Positions 40,402-50,142 of a stretch of 64,000 nucleotides of DNA are shown here, piece by piece (position 1 is the first letter of the stretch; every line of letters starts with the position of its first letter). The notes under the pieces are model-generated. The model saw only the letters and a list, made by a program, of their open reading frames with translations, did not search any database and was not told where the DNA came from. Location of the stretch: positions 1,227,001 to 1,291,000 of the forward strand of contig NZ_CP136336.1 in the NCBI RefSeq assembly GCF_032681285.1, read 5' to 3'. The position numbers and the translations under genes were made by a program. Source of the stretch: Piscinibacter gummiphilus (GTDB lineage Bacteria; Pseudomonadota; Gammaproteobacteria; Burkholderiales; Burkholderiaceae_C).

Positions 40402-41742
40402 ATGGAATCGCTGCAGTTGCCCCTGGGAGACGATGACGCGCAAGCGCCGCTGGCCGAGCGGCTGCGGCCCCGCACGCTGGCCGAGGTGATCGGCCAGCAG
40501 CACCTGCTCGGGCCCGGCAAGCCGCTGCGTGTGGCGTTCGAGTCGGGCCGCCTGCACTCGATGATCCTCTGGGGCCCGCCTGGCGTCGGCAAGACGACGC
40601 TTGCGCGCCTGATGACCGATGGCTTCGATGCCCAGTTCATCCAGATCTCGGCCGTGCTGGGCGGTGTGAAGGACATCCGCGAGGCTGTCGAGCGTGCGCA
40701 GGTGGCGCAGGGCACGGGCAAGCGCACCGTGGTGTTCGTCGACGAGGTGCATCGCTTCAACAAGGCCCAGCAGGATGCCTTCCTGCCGCACGTGGAGTCG
40801 GGCCTCTTTACCTTCATCGGTGCGACCACCGAGAACCCGTCGTTCGAGGTCAACTCGGCCTTGCTCTCGCGTGCCACGGTGCACGTGCTGAAGTCGCTCA
40901 CCGACGAGGACATGACGCAGCTGCTGCAGCGCGCCCGCGACCTGCTGGGCGCACCGCCGCTCACCGAGGCCGCGCGAGACCGCCTCATCGGCTATGCCGA
41001 CGGCGACGCGCGCCGCCTGCTCAATGCCTACGAGAACCTCGTGCGCATGGCCGATTCCAAAGCCGACACCATCGACGAGTCGCAACTCGAGCGCTCGCTC
41101 GGCGAGCAGCTGCGCCGCTACGACAAGGGCGGCGAGCAGTTCTACGACACCATCTCCGCCTTGCACAAGGCCGTGCGCGGCAGTGACCCCGATGCCGCGC
41201 TCTACTGGTTCGTGCGCATGCTCGACGGTGGTGTCGACCCACGCTACGCTTCGCGCCGCCTCGTGCGCATGGCCAGCGAAGACATCGGCCTGGCCGACCC
41301 CCGCGCGCTGCGCATGGCGCTCGATGCGGCCGAGACCTACGAGCGCCTAGGCAGCCCCGAGGGCGAGCTGGCGCTGGCTCAGGCGGTGGTCTTCCTCGCG
41401 ATGGCGCCGAAGTCGAACGCCGTCTACACCGCCTACAACACCGTGCGCGCCTTCATCGCGAAAGACGGCACCCGGCCGGTGCCGCTTCACCTGCGCAATG
41501 CACCGACCAAGCTCATGAAGGACTTGGACTATGGGCGCGACTACCGCTATGCGCACGACGAGCCGGGTGGCTTCGCGGCCGGTGAGAACTACTGGCCCGA
41601 CAAGCTTGTGCCGCAGCGCTTCTACCAGCCGGTCGAACGCGGCCTGGAGCTGAAAATAGGGGAGCGGCTTCAGGAGTTGAGGCGCCTCAATGACGAGGCA
41701 CGCGAGCGCTCCACAGAGGGAGACAAGCGCAAGAATCGCTGA
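40402..41742 (+). CDS. rarA: Replication-associated recombination protein A (RarA/MgsA)
   Basis: A 446-residue AAA+ ATPase acting at stalled replication forks, related to clamp-loader subunits and WRNIP1. Walker A GPPGVGKTT is at 59-67, Walker B VVFVDEVHRFNKAQQD near 111-126, and sensor 1 GATTENPSFEVN follows. The C-terminal tetramerisation part has HKAVRGSDPDAALYWFVRMLDGG and the MAPKSNAVYTAY stretch. Length is typical. A terminator-like hairpin lies ~80 bp downstream. Confidence 0.96.
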   Translation: MESLQLPLGDDDAQAPLAERLRPRTLAEVIGQQHLLGPGKPLRVAFESGRLHSMILWGPPGVGKTTLARLMTDGFDAQFIQISAVLGGVKDIREAVERAQVAQGTGKRTVVFVDEVHRFNKAQQDAFLPHVESGLFTFIGATTENPSFEVNSALLSRATVHVLKSLTDEDMTQLLQRARDLLGAPPLTEAARDRLIGYADGDARRLLNAYENLVRMADSKADTIDESQLERSLGEQLRRYDKGGEQFYDTISALHKAVRGSDPDAALYWFVRMLDGGVDPRYASRRLVRMASEDIGLADPRALRMALDAAETYERLGSPEGELALAQAVVFLAMAPKSNAVYTAYNTVRAFIAKDGTRPVPLHLRNAPTKLMKDLDYGRDYRYAHDEPGGFAAGENYWPDKLVPQRFYQPVERGLELKIGERLQELRRLNDEARERSTEGDKRKNR

Positions 41743-41788
41743 TCGCTGTACGGGGAAACGCGCAGCAGGCGCCGCTCAGGTGGCCCCC

Positions 41789-41894
41789 TAGAATCGCCCC
41801 CGTCACAGCCCAGACATCAGACAGAGCCCCGGCGTCCACACGACGGCGGGCTTTTTGCTTACAGGCAGGAGCGGCGTCCACAAGACAAGCCGCT
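41789..41894 (+). promoter_or_regulatory. Leader of the liv operon: -10 box and two hairpins
   Basis: A TAGAAT box (41789-41794) is followed by a hairpin at ~41824-41852 (AGCCCCGGCGTC / GACGGCGGGCT, imperfect) that runs into CTTTTTGCTT. A second hairpin lies at ~41870-41894 (AGCGGC / GCCGCT). Both contain the same GGCGTCCACA element. The first could simply terminate rarA, or act as an attenuator of the liv genes if transcription starts at the TAGAAT box. A ribosome site (CAGGAGA) follows before livH. Confidence 0.45.
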
Positions 41895-41920
41895 TTCGAC
41901 TTCCCCAGGAGACTCCTTCG

Positions 41921-42844
41921 ATGGATACATTCATCCAGCAGATCATCAATGGTCTGGTGCTCGGCAGCGTGTATGCGCTGGTGGCCCTCGGCTACACGAT
42001 GGTCTACGGCATCATCAACCTCATCAACTTCGCGCACGGCGAGGTCCTGATGGTGGGCGCGCTCACGAGCTGGACGGTCGCGACCTCGCTTCTGGGCATC
42101 GGCTGGCCGGGTTGGCTGGTGATGGTGATCTCGCTGCTCGCCGCGATCATCGTGTGTTCGGTGCTCAACTTCAGCATCGAGAAGATCGCCTATCGGCCGC
42201 TGCGCACCGCGCCGCGCCTCGCGCCGCTGATCACCGCGATGGGCATGTCGCTGCTGCTGCAGACGCTCGCGATGATCATCTGGAAGCCGAACCCGAAGCC
42301 GTACCCGATCCTCATCTCCGCAGAGCCGTATGAGATCGGCGGCGCGGTGATCAACACCATCCAGATCCTCATCCTCGTGACCACGGCTGTCACGCTGGCG
42401 GGGCTCATGTACCTCGTCAACCGCACCAAGCTCGGCCGCGCGATGCGCGCCACCGCCGAGAACCCGAAGGTCGCCGGCCTCATGGGCGTGCGGCCCGACA
42501 TGGTCATCTCGGCCACCTTCGTGATCGGTGCGGCCCTCGCGGCACTGGCCGGCGTGATGTACGCCGCCAACTACGGCTCGGTGCAGCACTCGATGGGCTT
42601 CCTGCCGGGCCTCAAGGCCTTCACCGCCGCCGTGTTCGGCGGCATCGGCAACCTGGCGGGCGCGATGGTGGGCGGCGTGCTGCTCGGCCTCATCGAAGCC
42701 ATGGGCGCTGGCTATATCGGCGACCTGACCGGCGGCATCCTGGGCAGTCACTACCAGGACATCTTCGCCTTCATCGTGCTCATCCTCGTGCTCACGCTGC
42801 GGCCTCAAGGCCTGCTCGGCGAGCGTGTGGCCGATCGCGCCTGA
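41921..42844 (+). CDS. livH: Branched-chain amino acid ABC transporter permease LivH
   Basis: A 307-residue inner-membrane permease with about eight helices. It starts MDTFIQQIINGLVLGSVYALVALGYTMVYG and contains the LivH-type INFAHGEVLMVGA stretch and the loop RAMRATAENPKVAGLMGV that contacts the ATPases. It pairs with LivM to import branched-chain amino acids or related solutes. The downstream genes livM, livG and livF follow with 10, -4 and 2 bp spacing. No periplasmic binding protein is encoded beside them. Confidence 0.94.
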   Translation: MDTFIQQIINGLVLGSVYALVALGYTMVYGIINLINFAHGEVLMVGALTSWTVATSLLGIGWPGWLVMVISLLAAIIVCSVLNFSIEKIAYRPLRTAPRLAPLITAMGMSLLLQTLAMIIWKPNPKPYPILISAEPYEIGGAVINTIQILILVTTAVTLAGLMYLVNRTKLGRAMRATAENPKVAGLMGVRPDMVISATFVIGAALAALAGVMYAANYGSVQHSMGFLPGLKAFTAAVFGGIGNLAGAMVGGVLLGLIEAMGAGYIGDLTGGILGSHYQDIFAFIVLILVLTLRPQGLLGERVADRA

Positions 42845-42854
42845 GGAGCCGACG

Positions 42855-43973
42855 ATGAACTTCCGCGACAACAAGCTCGCCACCTTCCTCATCGCCGGTG
42901 CACTGCTGCTCATCGCACCGCTGATCGCCCAGCAGTTCGGCAACGCCTGGGTGCGCATCATCGACATCGCGTTGCTCTACGTGCTGCTGGCGCTTGGCCT
43001 CAACATCGTGGTCGGCTATGCCGGCCTGCTCGACCTGGGCTATGTGGCGTTCTACGCGGTCGGTGCCTACATGCTGGGGCTGCTCGCCTCGCCGCACCTG
43101 TCGCAGACCTTCCCCGGCTTCGCCGCCACCTTCCCCAATGGGCTGCATGCGCCGCTGTGGCTGGTGATCCCGCTGGGTGCGTTGCTGGCGGCGGCATTCG
43201 GTGTGGCGCTCGGCGCGCCGACGCTCAAGCTGAGAGGCGACTACCTTGCCATCGTGACCCTCGGCTTCGGCGAGATCATCCGCGTGTTCCTGACCAACCT
43301 CGACGCGCCGGTCAACATCACCAACGGCCCCAAGGGCCTGAGCCAGATCGACTCGTTCAAGGTGCTGGGCTACGACTTCGGCAAGACGCACAACCTGTTC
43401 GGCCTCGAGATCCCCTCGGTGACCGGCTACTACTACCTCTTCCTCGCGCTGGTGATCGTGAGCGTGGTCATCTGCTACCGGCTCGAGCAGTCGCGCATCG
43501 GCCGTGCGTGGATGGCCATCCGAGAAGACGAAGTCGCTGCCAAGGCGATGGGCATCAACACCCGCAACATGAAGCTGCTCGCTTTCGGCATGGGCGCTAC
43601 CTTCGGCGGTGTGTCGGGCGTGCTCTTTGCGAGCTTCCAGGGCTTCGTGTCGCCCGAGTCGTTCAGCTTGAACGAGTCGGTGATGATTGTCGCGATGGTG
43701 GTGCTGGGCGGCATCGGTCACATCCCCGGCGTCATCATCGGGGCGCTGCTGCTCGCGGCGCTGCCCGAGGTGCTGCGCTACGTGGCCAGCCCGCTCCAGC
43801 AAATGACCGATGGCCGGCTTGACTCCGCCATCCTGCGCCAGTTGCTGATCGCACTTGCGATGATCGCCATCATGCTGTCGCGCCCGCGTGGCTTGTGGCC
43901 GGTGCCGGAGCATGGGCGAATGCGGCCAGGCTCGCCTGACCAGGACCCGGAACCGAAGGGAACCCTGTCATGA
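42855..43973 (+). CDS. livM: Branched-chain amino acid ABC transporter permease LivM
   Basis: A 372-residue permease with about ten hydrophobic helices. It shows LGLNIVVGYAGLLDLGYVAFYAVGAY near 45-70 and the ATPase-contact loop GRAWMAIREDEVAAKAMGIN. It forms the second membrane subunit with LivH. The C-terminal tail (PRGLWPVPEHGRMRPG) is polar and cytoplasmic. The ATG has a GAGGAGC ribosome site; its stop overlaps livG by 4 nt. Confidence 0.94.
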   Translation: MNFRDNKLATFLIAGALLLIAPLIAQQFGNAWVRIIDIALLYVLLALGLNIVVGYAGLLDLGYVAFYAVGAYMLGLLASPHLSQTFPGFAATFPNGLHAPLWLVIPLGALLAAAFGVALGAPTLKLRGDYLAIVTLGFGEIIRVFLTNLDAPVNITNGPKGLSQIDSFKVLGYDFGKTHNLFGLEIPSVTGYYYLFLALVIVSVVICYRLEQSRIGRAWMAIREDEVAAKAMGINTRNMKLLAFGMGATFGGVSGVLFASFQGFVSPESFSLNESVMIVAMVVLGGIGHIPGVIIGALLLAALPEVLRYVASPLQQMTDGRLDSAILRQLLIALAMIAIMLSRPRGLWPVPEHGRMRPGSPDQDPEPKGTLS

Positions 43974-44761
43974 GCAGCGCGCCCAACACCACCCCGGTGC
44001 TCGAAGTCGCCAACGTCTCCAAGCGCTTCGGCGGCCTGCAGGCCCTGAGCGACGTGGGCATCCGCATCGAAGCTGGCCAGGTCTATGGCCTCATCGGCCC
44101 CAATGGCGCCGGCAAGACCACCTTCTTCAACGTCATCACCGGGCTTTACACACCCGACTCCGGCAGCTTCAAGCTGGGTGGCCAGCCCTACAAGCCGACC
44201 GCGGTGCACGAAGTGGCCAAGGCCGGCATCGCCCGCACCTTCCAGAACATCCGCCTCTTCGCCGACATGACCGCGCTCGAAAACGTGATGGTCGGCCGCC
44301 ACGTGCGCACGGCATCAGGCCTGATTGGCGCGGTGTTCCGCACCAGCGGCTTCAAGGCCGAAGAGCACGCCATCGCCAAGCGCGCGCAGGAGCTGCTCGA
44401 CTACGTGGGCATCGGCAAGTACGCCGAGTTCAAGGCCCGCACGCTCAGCTACGGCGACCAGCGTCGCCTGGAGATCGCGCGGGCGCTCGCCACCGACCCC
44501 AAGCTGATCGCCCTCGACGAGCCCGCCGCCGGCATGAACGCCACCGAGAAGGTGGTGCTGCGCGAGCTGATCGACCGCATCCGCAAGGACGGGCGCACCA
44601 TTCTCCTGATCGAGCACGACGTGAAGCTCGTGATGGGCTTGTGCGACCGCGTCACCGTGCTCGACTACGGCAAGCAGATCGCCGAAGGCTCGCCATTCGA
44701 CGTCCAACGCAACGAGAAGGTGATCGAGGCCTACCTCGGCGCCGGCCACAAGGCGCACTGA
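43970..44761 (+). CDS. livG: Branched-chain amino acid ABC transporter ATPase LivG
   Basis: A 263-residue ABC ATPase: Walker A GPNGAGKTT at about 42-50, the LivG-type VARTFQNIRLF Q-loop (here IARTFQNIRLF), signature LSYGDQRRLEIARAL, Walker B LIALDEPAAGMN and H-loop LIEHDVKLVM. It energises uptake with LivF. The signature LSYGDQ and length fit LivG rather than LivF. It is translationally coupled to livM. Confidence 0.95.
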   Translation: MSSAPNTTPVLEVANVSKRFGGLQALSDVGIRIEAGQVYGLIGPNGAGKTTFFNVITGLYTPDSGSFKLGGQPYKPTAVHEVAKAGIARTFQNIRLFADMTALENVMVGRHVRTASGLIGAVFRTSGFKAEEHAIAKRAQELLDYVGIGKYAEFKARTLSYGDQRRLEIARALATDPKLIALDEPAAGMNATEKVVLRELIDRIRKDGRTILLIEHDVKLVMGLCDRVTVLDYGKQIAEGSPFDVQRNEKVIEAYLGAGHKAH

Positions 44762-44763
44762 CC

Positions 44764-45474
<711 letters not shown>

Positions 45475-45599
45475 GGGGCGGCGAGGCGACCAAAGTCACC
45501 TCTCGCGGGAGGGGTGCACTTCTATACTTTCCCGCAGCCTGCAATCGAACTCAGTTTGCATTCGACTGATACGGGCATGTCTCCGTGGAAAGGTCTTCG

Positions 45600-46451
45600 A
45601 TGAACGCAACCCCGCTCACCCGTTTCACCCAACTCGCGCTCGCAGCCGCCGCTGTGGCGGTGCTCAGTGGCTGCGGCTCCACCATGCCGTCGATGGGCGG
45701 CAACAAGGGCGTGGTCTCCGGCTCCGCCGGTGGCGCCAGCTCCGAGGGCAGCAACAGCCAGCTCGAGAAGTGCCCCGAGACGCTTGGCACCATTGCCATC
45801 GACGAAGACGCTCAGGCGCCCTGGTACTACGAGCTGCGCCGCAACAGCCTCGGCTCGACGGTGCCGGTGCTGCGCCTGATGATCCAGCAGAGCAACTGCT
45901 TCGTGATCGTCGAGCGGGGCCGCTCGATGAACAACATGATGCGCGAGCGCCAGCTCGAGTCCTCCGGCGAAATGCGGCAGGGCAGCAACTTCCAGAAGGG
46001 CCAGATGGTCGCGGCCGACTACACCATGCAGCCGTCGATCCAGTTCTCGGGCCGCACTGGCGGTGCTGCGGCCGGCCTGCTCACCGGCCGCCTGGGCGCG
46101 CTGGGCGCCGTGGCGGGGAACGTGAAGCGCAACGAAGCCTCGACCACGCTGCTGCTCATCGACAACCGCTCCAGCGTGCAGATCGCGGCTGCCGAAGGCA
46201 CCGCCGGCAATTTCGACTTCGGCCTCTTCGGGGGCGGCTTCCTGGCGGGCCTCGCGGGCGGTGGCGGCGGTTACTCCAACACGCCGCAGGGCAAGGTGAT
46301 CGTGGCGGCGTTTGCCGACTCGTTCAACCAGATGGTCAAGTCGCTGCGCAACTACAAGGCGCAGACGGTCAAGGGTGGCCTCGGCACCGGCGGCCGCCTG
46401 GGGGTCGACGGCGGGAGCACGCCGGCCTCGAAGGAACTCAACAAGAAGTAA
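45600..46451 (+). CDS. CsgG/HfaB-like outer-membrane lipoprotein
   Basis: A 283-residue lipoprotein. The lipobox LSGC places the lipidated cysteine near residue 26. The body resembles the CsgG fold: VPVLRLMIQQSNCFVIVERGRSMNNMMRERQLESSG and GQMVAADYTMQPSIQFSGR. Two Gly/Ala-rich segments (GAAAGLLTGRLGALGAVAGN, GLFGGGFLAGLAGGGGGY) occupy places where CsgG forms pore strands. CsgG exports curli subunits; no curli genes are near, so only the fold is claimed. ATG 45600 directly precedes the signal peptide. Confidence 0.8.
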   Translation: MNATPLTRFTQLALAAAAVAVLSGCGSTMPSMGGNKGVVSGSAGGASSEGSNSQLEKCPETLGTIAIDEDAQAPWYYELRRNSLGSTVPVLRLMIQQSNCFVIVERGRSMNNMMRERQLESSGEMRQGSNFQKGQMVAADYTMQPSIQFSGRTGGAAAGLLTGRLGALGAVAGNVKRNEASTTLLLIDNRSSVQIAAAEGTAGNFDFGLFGGGFLAGLAGGGGGYSNTPQGKVIVAAFADSFNQMVKSLRNYKAQTVKGGLGTGGRLGVDGGSTPASKELNKK

Positions 46452-46471
46452 GCCCCCGGCTCACTCGATCG

Positions 46472-46503
46472 AAAGGCCGCGCTCGAAAGAGCCGCGGCCT
46501 TTT
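46472..46503. terminator. Bidirectional intrinsic terminator
   Basis: AAAGGCCGCG and CGCGGCCTTT flank a short loop, with T-rich sequence on one side and AAA on the other. It lies between the convergent CsgG-like and Bug-protein genes (20 and 6 bp from their stops) and can serve both. Confidence 0.8.
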
Positions 46504-46508
46504 GCGTT

Positions 46509-47489
46509 TCAGTCGACCTTGGCGCCCGAGGCCTTGACCACGCGCTCGTACTTCGCGTTCTCGCGCTTCACGAACTCGGCGAACGGCTGCGGCGTGAAGG
46601 GCATGGCTTCGGCCATCAGCGTGGCGAAGCGGGCCTGCAACTCGGGCGAGGCCAGCGCCTCGGTGAAGGCCTTGTTCAAGCGCTGCGTCTGATCGGCGGG
46701 CAGGCCTGCGGGCCCGAAGAGGCCGAACCAGGTGTTCACGTCGAAGCCCGGCAGCGTCTCGGCGATGGCCGGCAGTTCCGGCGTGGCCTTGGCGCGCTTG
46801 GCGGTGGTCACGGCCAGGGCCTTGAGCTTGCCGGCCTTGATGTTGGCCGATGCGCTGGCGAGGTTGTCGAAGGTGAGGTCGACCTCGCCGGTCAGCAGCG
46901 CCAGCTGCGCCGGGTTGCCGCCTGCATACGGAATGTGGACCATGAACACACCCGCCTGCGACTTGAACATCTCGCCCGCCAGGTGCCCTGCGCTGCCGTT
47001 GCCGCCCGAGCCGTAGTTGAGCTTGCCGGGGTTGGCCTTCGCGTAGGCCACGAGGTCGGCCACGCTTGAGATCTTCAAACGCGCGGCGGTCTGCGGGTTC
47101 ATCACCAGCACGTTGGGCACCTGCGCCACACCGGTGAGGGGTGTGAAGTCGCGCAGTGCGTCGTAGGGCATGCGGGTGTAGAGCCATGGGTTAATGGCGT
47201 GCGTGGCCACGGCGCCCATCACGATCGTGTGGCCGTCGGGCGCCGACTTGGCGACGAGGTCGGCGCCCAGGTTGCCACCGGCGCCGGGCTTGTTCTCGAC
47301 GATCACGGTGCCGAGGCTGTCTTTCACCTTGTCGGCCAGGGCGCGCGCCACGATGTCGAGCGGGCCGCCGGGCGGGTAGGGCACGACGAGCCGAATCGGC
47401 CGCGTGCCCGTCTGCGCAAACACCGGGGTGCATGCCACCGCCGCCAGCGCAGCCCATGTGAAACGACGACGGGAGAACTCATTCACCAT
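46509..47489 (-). CDS. Bug-family (TctC-type) periplasmic solute-binding protein
   Basis: A 326-residue protein of the tripartite tricarboxylate transporter receptor family, which is hugely expanded in Burkholderiales. A signal sequence (RRRFTWAALAAVACTPVFAQ) is followed by RPIRLVVPYPPGGPLDIVARALADKV and GTVIVENKPGAGGNLGADLVAKSAPDGHTI. These hold the ligand-contacting loops. Ligands are usually carboxylates, but here unknown, and no TctA/TctB membrane genes are adjacent. The ATG at 47489 lies 11 nt inside the end of the reductase gene, so the two are coupled. Confidence 0.92.
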   Translation of the reverse strand: MVNEFSRRRFTWAALAAVACTPVFAQTGTRPIRLVVPYPPGGPLDIVARALADKVKDSLGTVIVENKPGAGGNLGADLVAKSAPDGHTIVMGAVATHAINPWLYTRMPYDALRDFTPLTGVAQVPNVLVMNPQTAARLKISSVADLVAYAKANPGKLNYGSGGNGSAGHLAGEMFKSQAGVFMVHIPYAGGNPAQLALLTGEVDLTFDNLASASANIKAGKLKALAVTTAKRAKATPELPAIAETLPGFDVNTWFGLFGPAGLPADQTQRLNKAFTEALASPELQARFATLMAEAMPFTPQPFAEFVKRENAKYERVVKASGAKVD

Positions 47490-48516
47490 GTTTGTCGGCC
47501 TCGGACGTGAAGCTGTCTGCAAAGAATTCGTCGAGCGGCAGGTTGCAATGCGCGACGAAATCGCGCTGCGCAGAGTCGACCATGATGGGCGCACCGCAGG
47601 CATACACCTGGTGGCCCGAGAGGTCGGGCAGGTCGGCCATCACCGCCTGGTGCACGAAGCCCGTGCGGCCGGTCCATTCGTCTTCGGGTTTCGCGTCGGA
47701 CAAGACCGGCACGTAGCGCAGGTGGGGCATGGTGCGGGCCGCTTCCACGCACCAGGCGTGCATGTAGAGGTCGGCGAGGCTTCGGCAACCCCAGTACAGG
47801 ACCGCGGGGCGTGTGATGCCCTTCGCCTGCATGTGCTCGATGATCGCTTTCACCGGCGCGAAGCCGGTGCCACTGGCGAGCAGCACGATCGGCTTGTCGC
47901 TGTCTTCGCGCAGGAAGAAGCTGCCGAACGGGCCCTCGAGCCGCAGGATTTCCTTTTCCTTCATCGCACCGAACACGTGGTCGGTGAAGAGGCCGCCCGG
48001 CATGTGGCGGATGTGCAGCTCGATGCCCGGCTTGTCGCGCTGTGCGCTCGGTGCATTGGCCATGCTGTAGCTGCGGCGCGCGCCGTCTTTCAGGATGAAC
48101 TCGATGTACTGGCCGGCGCGGTATTGCAGCGTGTCATTGGCAGGCAGCTGCAGCTGGATCAAAGCGACGTCGGGAGCGGGTCTGGTGATCGTGGTGACGC
48201 GGCAGGGCATCTTGCGCACCGGGAACTCGCCGGCGCCCGCGACCGTGCGCGCTTCGAGCACGATGTCGGTCTGCGGTGCGGCGCGGCAGGTGAGGGTGTA
48301 GCCGGCCTCCTCTTCGGCCGGCGTGAGCGCCTTCACCTGATGCGTGCCGTGGATCACGCGGCCTTCGAGCAGCTTGCATTTGCACGAACCGCAGGCGCCG
48401 TCCTTGCAGCCATAGGGCAGGCCCACGCCCTGGCGGATGGCCGCCAGCAGGATGGGTTCGTCGCGGTCAACCGAGAAGCTCACGCCGCTCGGCTGCACCG
48501 TCACTTGGAACGTCAT
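47479..48516 (-). CDS. Ferredoxin-type NAD(P)H reductase (CDP-6-deoxy-delta-3,4-glucoseen reductase-like)
   Basis: A 345-residue redox protein. An N-terminal plant-type [2Fe-2S] ferredoxin domain has C37, C42, C45 and C77 (YGCKDGACGSCKC, LTCRAAP). An FAD-binding domain with RRSYSMANAP near 152-161 and an NAD-binding domain with LLASGTGFAPVKAIIEHM and YWGCRS follow. This is the AscD/RfbI and oxygenase-reductase layout. In Burkholderiales such genes are often labelled as the glucoseen reductase, but no deoxysugar genes are near, so the partner is unknown. It is divergent from the epimerase gene. Confidence 0.85.
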   Translation of the reverse strand: MTFQVTVQPSGVSFSVDRDEPILLAAIRQGVGLPYGCKDGACGSCKCKLLEGRVIHGTHQVKALTPAEEEAGYTLTCRAAPQTDIVLEARTVAGAGEFPVRKMPCRVTTITRPAPDVALIQLQLPANDTLQYRAGQYIEFILKDGARRSYSMANAPSAQRDKPGIELHIRHMPGGLFTDHVFGAMKEKEILRLEGPFGSFFLREDSDKPIVLLASGTGFAPVKAIIEHMQAKGITRPAVLYWGCRSLADLYMHAWCVEAARTMPHLRYVPVLSDAKPEDEWTGRTGFVHQAVMADLPDLSGHQVYACGAPIMVDSAQRDFVAHCNLPLDEFFADSFTSEADKHGE

Positions 48517-48571
48517 GGGATAACCTCTTCTGACCCGTCAGCGAACGACCCTCGATTTTGCCCGCTCCCCC

Positions 48572-49462
48572 ATGACCCTGCCCCATACCTTCAGACCGCC
48601 CACCTTGCTCATCGTGGGTTGTGGCGACGTGGGGCTGCGCGTGCTGCGCCTGCTGGCCGGGCGCTACCGGCTGCTGGTGCTCACCTCGAATGCCGCGCGC
48701 GTGCCTGCGCTTCGGGCGGCAGGTGCGCTGCCGCTCGTGGGCAACCTCGACAACCCGCCCAGTCTGCAGCGGCTCGCCGGCCTGGCCGACGCGGTGCTGC
48801 ACCTCGCGCCCCCTCCGGGCCACGGTGCGGACGACACCCGCACGGCCGCGCTGCTGCAGGCGCTCGCGCGCCAGGGCCGCGTGCGGCGCATCGTCTACGC
48901 CAGCACGACCGGTGTGTATGGCGATGCCCAGGGCGCACGTTTCGACGAGGTGCGTGCGGTGGCCCCTGCGACCGACCGCGCACGGCGGCGTGTCGATGCC
49001 GAGGCGCGTGTGCGCTGGTACGGCCGGGCCTTCGGGGCGCGTGTGTCGGTGCTGCGCATTCCTGGCATCTATGCGGGCGACCGCGAAGGTGGCCACCCGC
49101 GCGAGCGCCTGGCGCGTGGCACGCCGGTCCTGGTGGAGGCCGACGATGTCTACACCAACCACATCCACGCCGACGACCTGGCGCGGGCCTGCGTGGCCGC
49201 ACTGCACCGCGGCCTGCCGCAGCGCGTGGTGCATGCGAGCGACGACACCGAGTTGAAGATGGGCGACTACTTCGACCTGGCGGCCGACCTGTGTGGCCTG
49301 CCGCGGCCACCGCGCATCACGAGGGCCGAAGCGGCCGAGCGGATGTCGGCGGTGCAGCTGTCGTTCTGGAGTGAATCGCGCCGGCTCGACAACCGGCGCC
49401 TCAAGCGCGAGCTGCGCCTGACGCTGCGCTATCCGACGGTGCGCGAAGGTCTGCTGGCTTAG
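48572..49462 (+). CDS. NAD(P)-dependent epimerase/SDR family protein (YeeZ-like)
   Basis: A 296-residue Rossmann-fold protein. The dinucleotide motif is VGCGDVGLR at ~15-23. Further stretches are YASTTGVYGDAQGARFDEVRAV, VLRIPGIYAGDREGGHPRERL and the TNHIHADDLARACVAAL segment typical of extended SDR epimerases. The YxxxK lysine is replaced in this YeeZ-like group, so a classic epimerase reaction is doubtful. It overlaps the convergent rhomboid gene by 4 nt. Substrate unknown. Confidence 0.82.
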   Translation: MTLPHTFRPPTLLIVGCGDVGLRVLRLLAGRYRLLVLTSNAARVPALRAAGALPLVGNLDNPPSLQRLAGLADAVLHLAPPPGHGADDTRTAALLQALARQGRVRRIVYASTTGVYGDAQGARFDEVRAVAPATDRARRRVDAEARVRWYGRAFGARVSVLRIPGIYAGDREGGHPRERLARGTPVLVEADDVYTNHIHADDLARACVAALHRGLPQRVVHASDDTELKMGDYFDLAADLCGLPRPPRITRAEAAERMSAVQLSFWSESRRLDNRRLKRELRLTLRYPTVREGLLA

Positions 49463-50049
49463 CGCCGCGGCTTGCCGAAGGGAGGCAGCCCGCGCCAGTA
49501 GCGGATCGTGAGCCAGCCGCCCAACATGCCGCCGATGTGTGCGAGTGAGCCGAGGTCACCCGTCCAGCTCATCAACAGCGCGATCACGCCAAAGACGATG
49601 ACGAAGACCTTCATCTTCATCGGGATCGGCGGGAAGAGCGGCATCACCGTGCGGTCGGGGAAGTACATCGCTGCGGCCACCAGCAGTGCATACAGGCCAC
49701 CCGAGGCACCCACCAGGCGGCTCATGCCGGCGCCGGGCAGGGCGGTGGCGATGAGGAACAAAAGGCCACCGAAGATCGCCCCGATTGCGAGAAAGGCCAT
49801 GTAGCGCTTGCGGCCCCACAGCATCTCGAGCTCCGAGCCGAACATCCACAGGCCGAGCATGTTGAAGAAAAGGTGCAGCACGCTGCCGTGCAGCAGGCCG
49901 TAGCTCAACACCTGCCACGGCAGGAAGAAGCCGCTGCCGAGCGGGAACAGTGCGAACCAGCGGTCGATGAACGGCGTGAACACCTGCAGGCAATAGATCG
50001 CCGTACAGGCCAGCATGAGGAACTGGGTGATCGGTGGAATCGGGGGCAT
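49459..50049 (-). CDS. Rhomboid family intramembrane serine protease
   Basis: A 196-residue membrane protein with about six hydrophobic helices. The catalytic dyad is visible: S116 in LVGASGGLYALL (GxSG) and H171 in LAHIGGMLGGW. Conserved HLFFNMLGLWMFG precedes them. Rhomboids cleave substrates inside the membrane; the bacterial substrate is unknown here. Its stop overlaps the epimerase stop region by 4 nt. It is the last core gene before the tRNA-Leu/conjugation region. Confidence 0.92.
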   Translation of the reverse strand: MPPIPPITQFLMLACTAIYCLQVFTPFIDRWFALFPLGSGFFLPWQVLSYGLLHGSVLHLFFNMLGLWMFGSELEMLWGRKRYMAFLAIGAIFGGLLFLIATALPGAGMSRLVGASGGLYALLVAAAMYFPDRTVMPLFPPIPMKMKVFVIVFGVIALLMSWTGDLGSLAHIGGMLGGWLTIRYWRGLPPFGKPRR

Positions 50050-50142
50050 GCGCGGTGCAGAAGGCGGAAAGCCGCAAGCGTACCCGGTTTGCCCGCCGCG
50101 GCCGAAATGCCCTGTGGCAAAATCGCGCGCTCTGCTGCACCG

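Noticed and set aside
48572..49462. Assigning a named sugar epimerase or deoxysugar pathway with the adjacent glucoseen-reductase-like gene
   Set aside because: No other deoxysugar genes are nearby, and both proteins belong to broad families whose usual labels are inherited from distant homologues.
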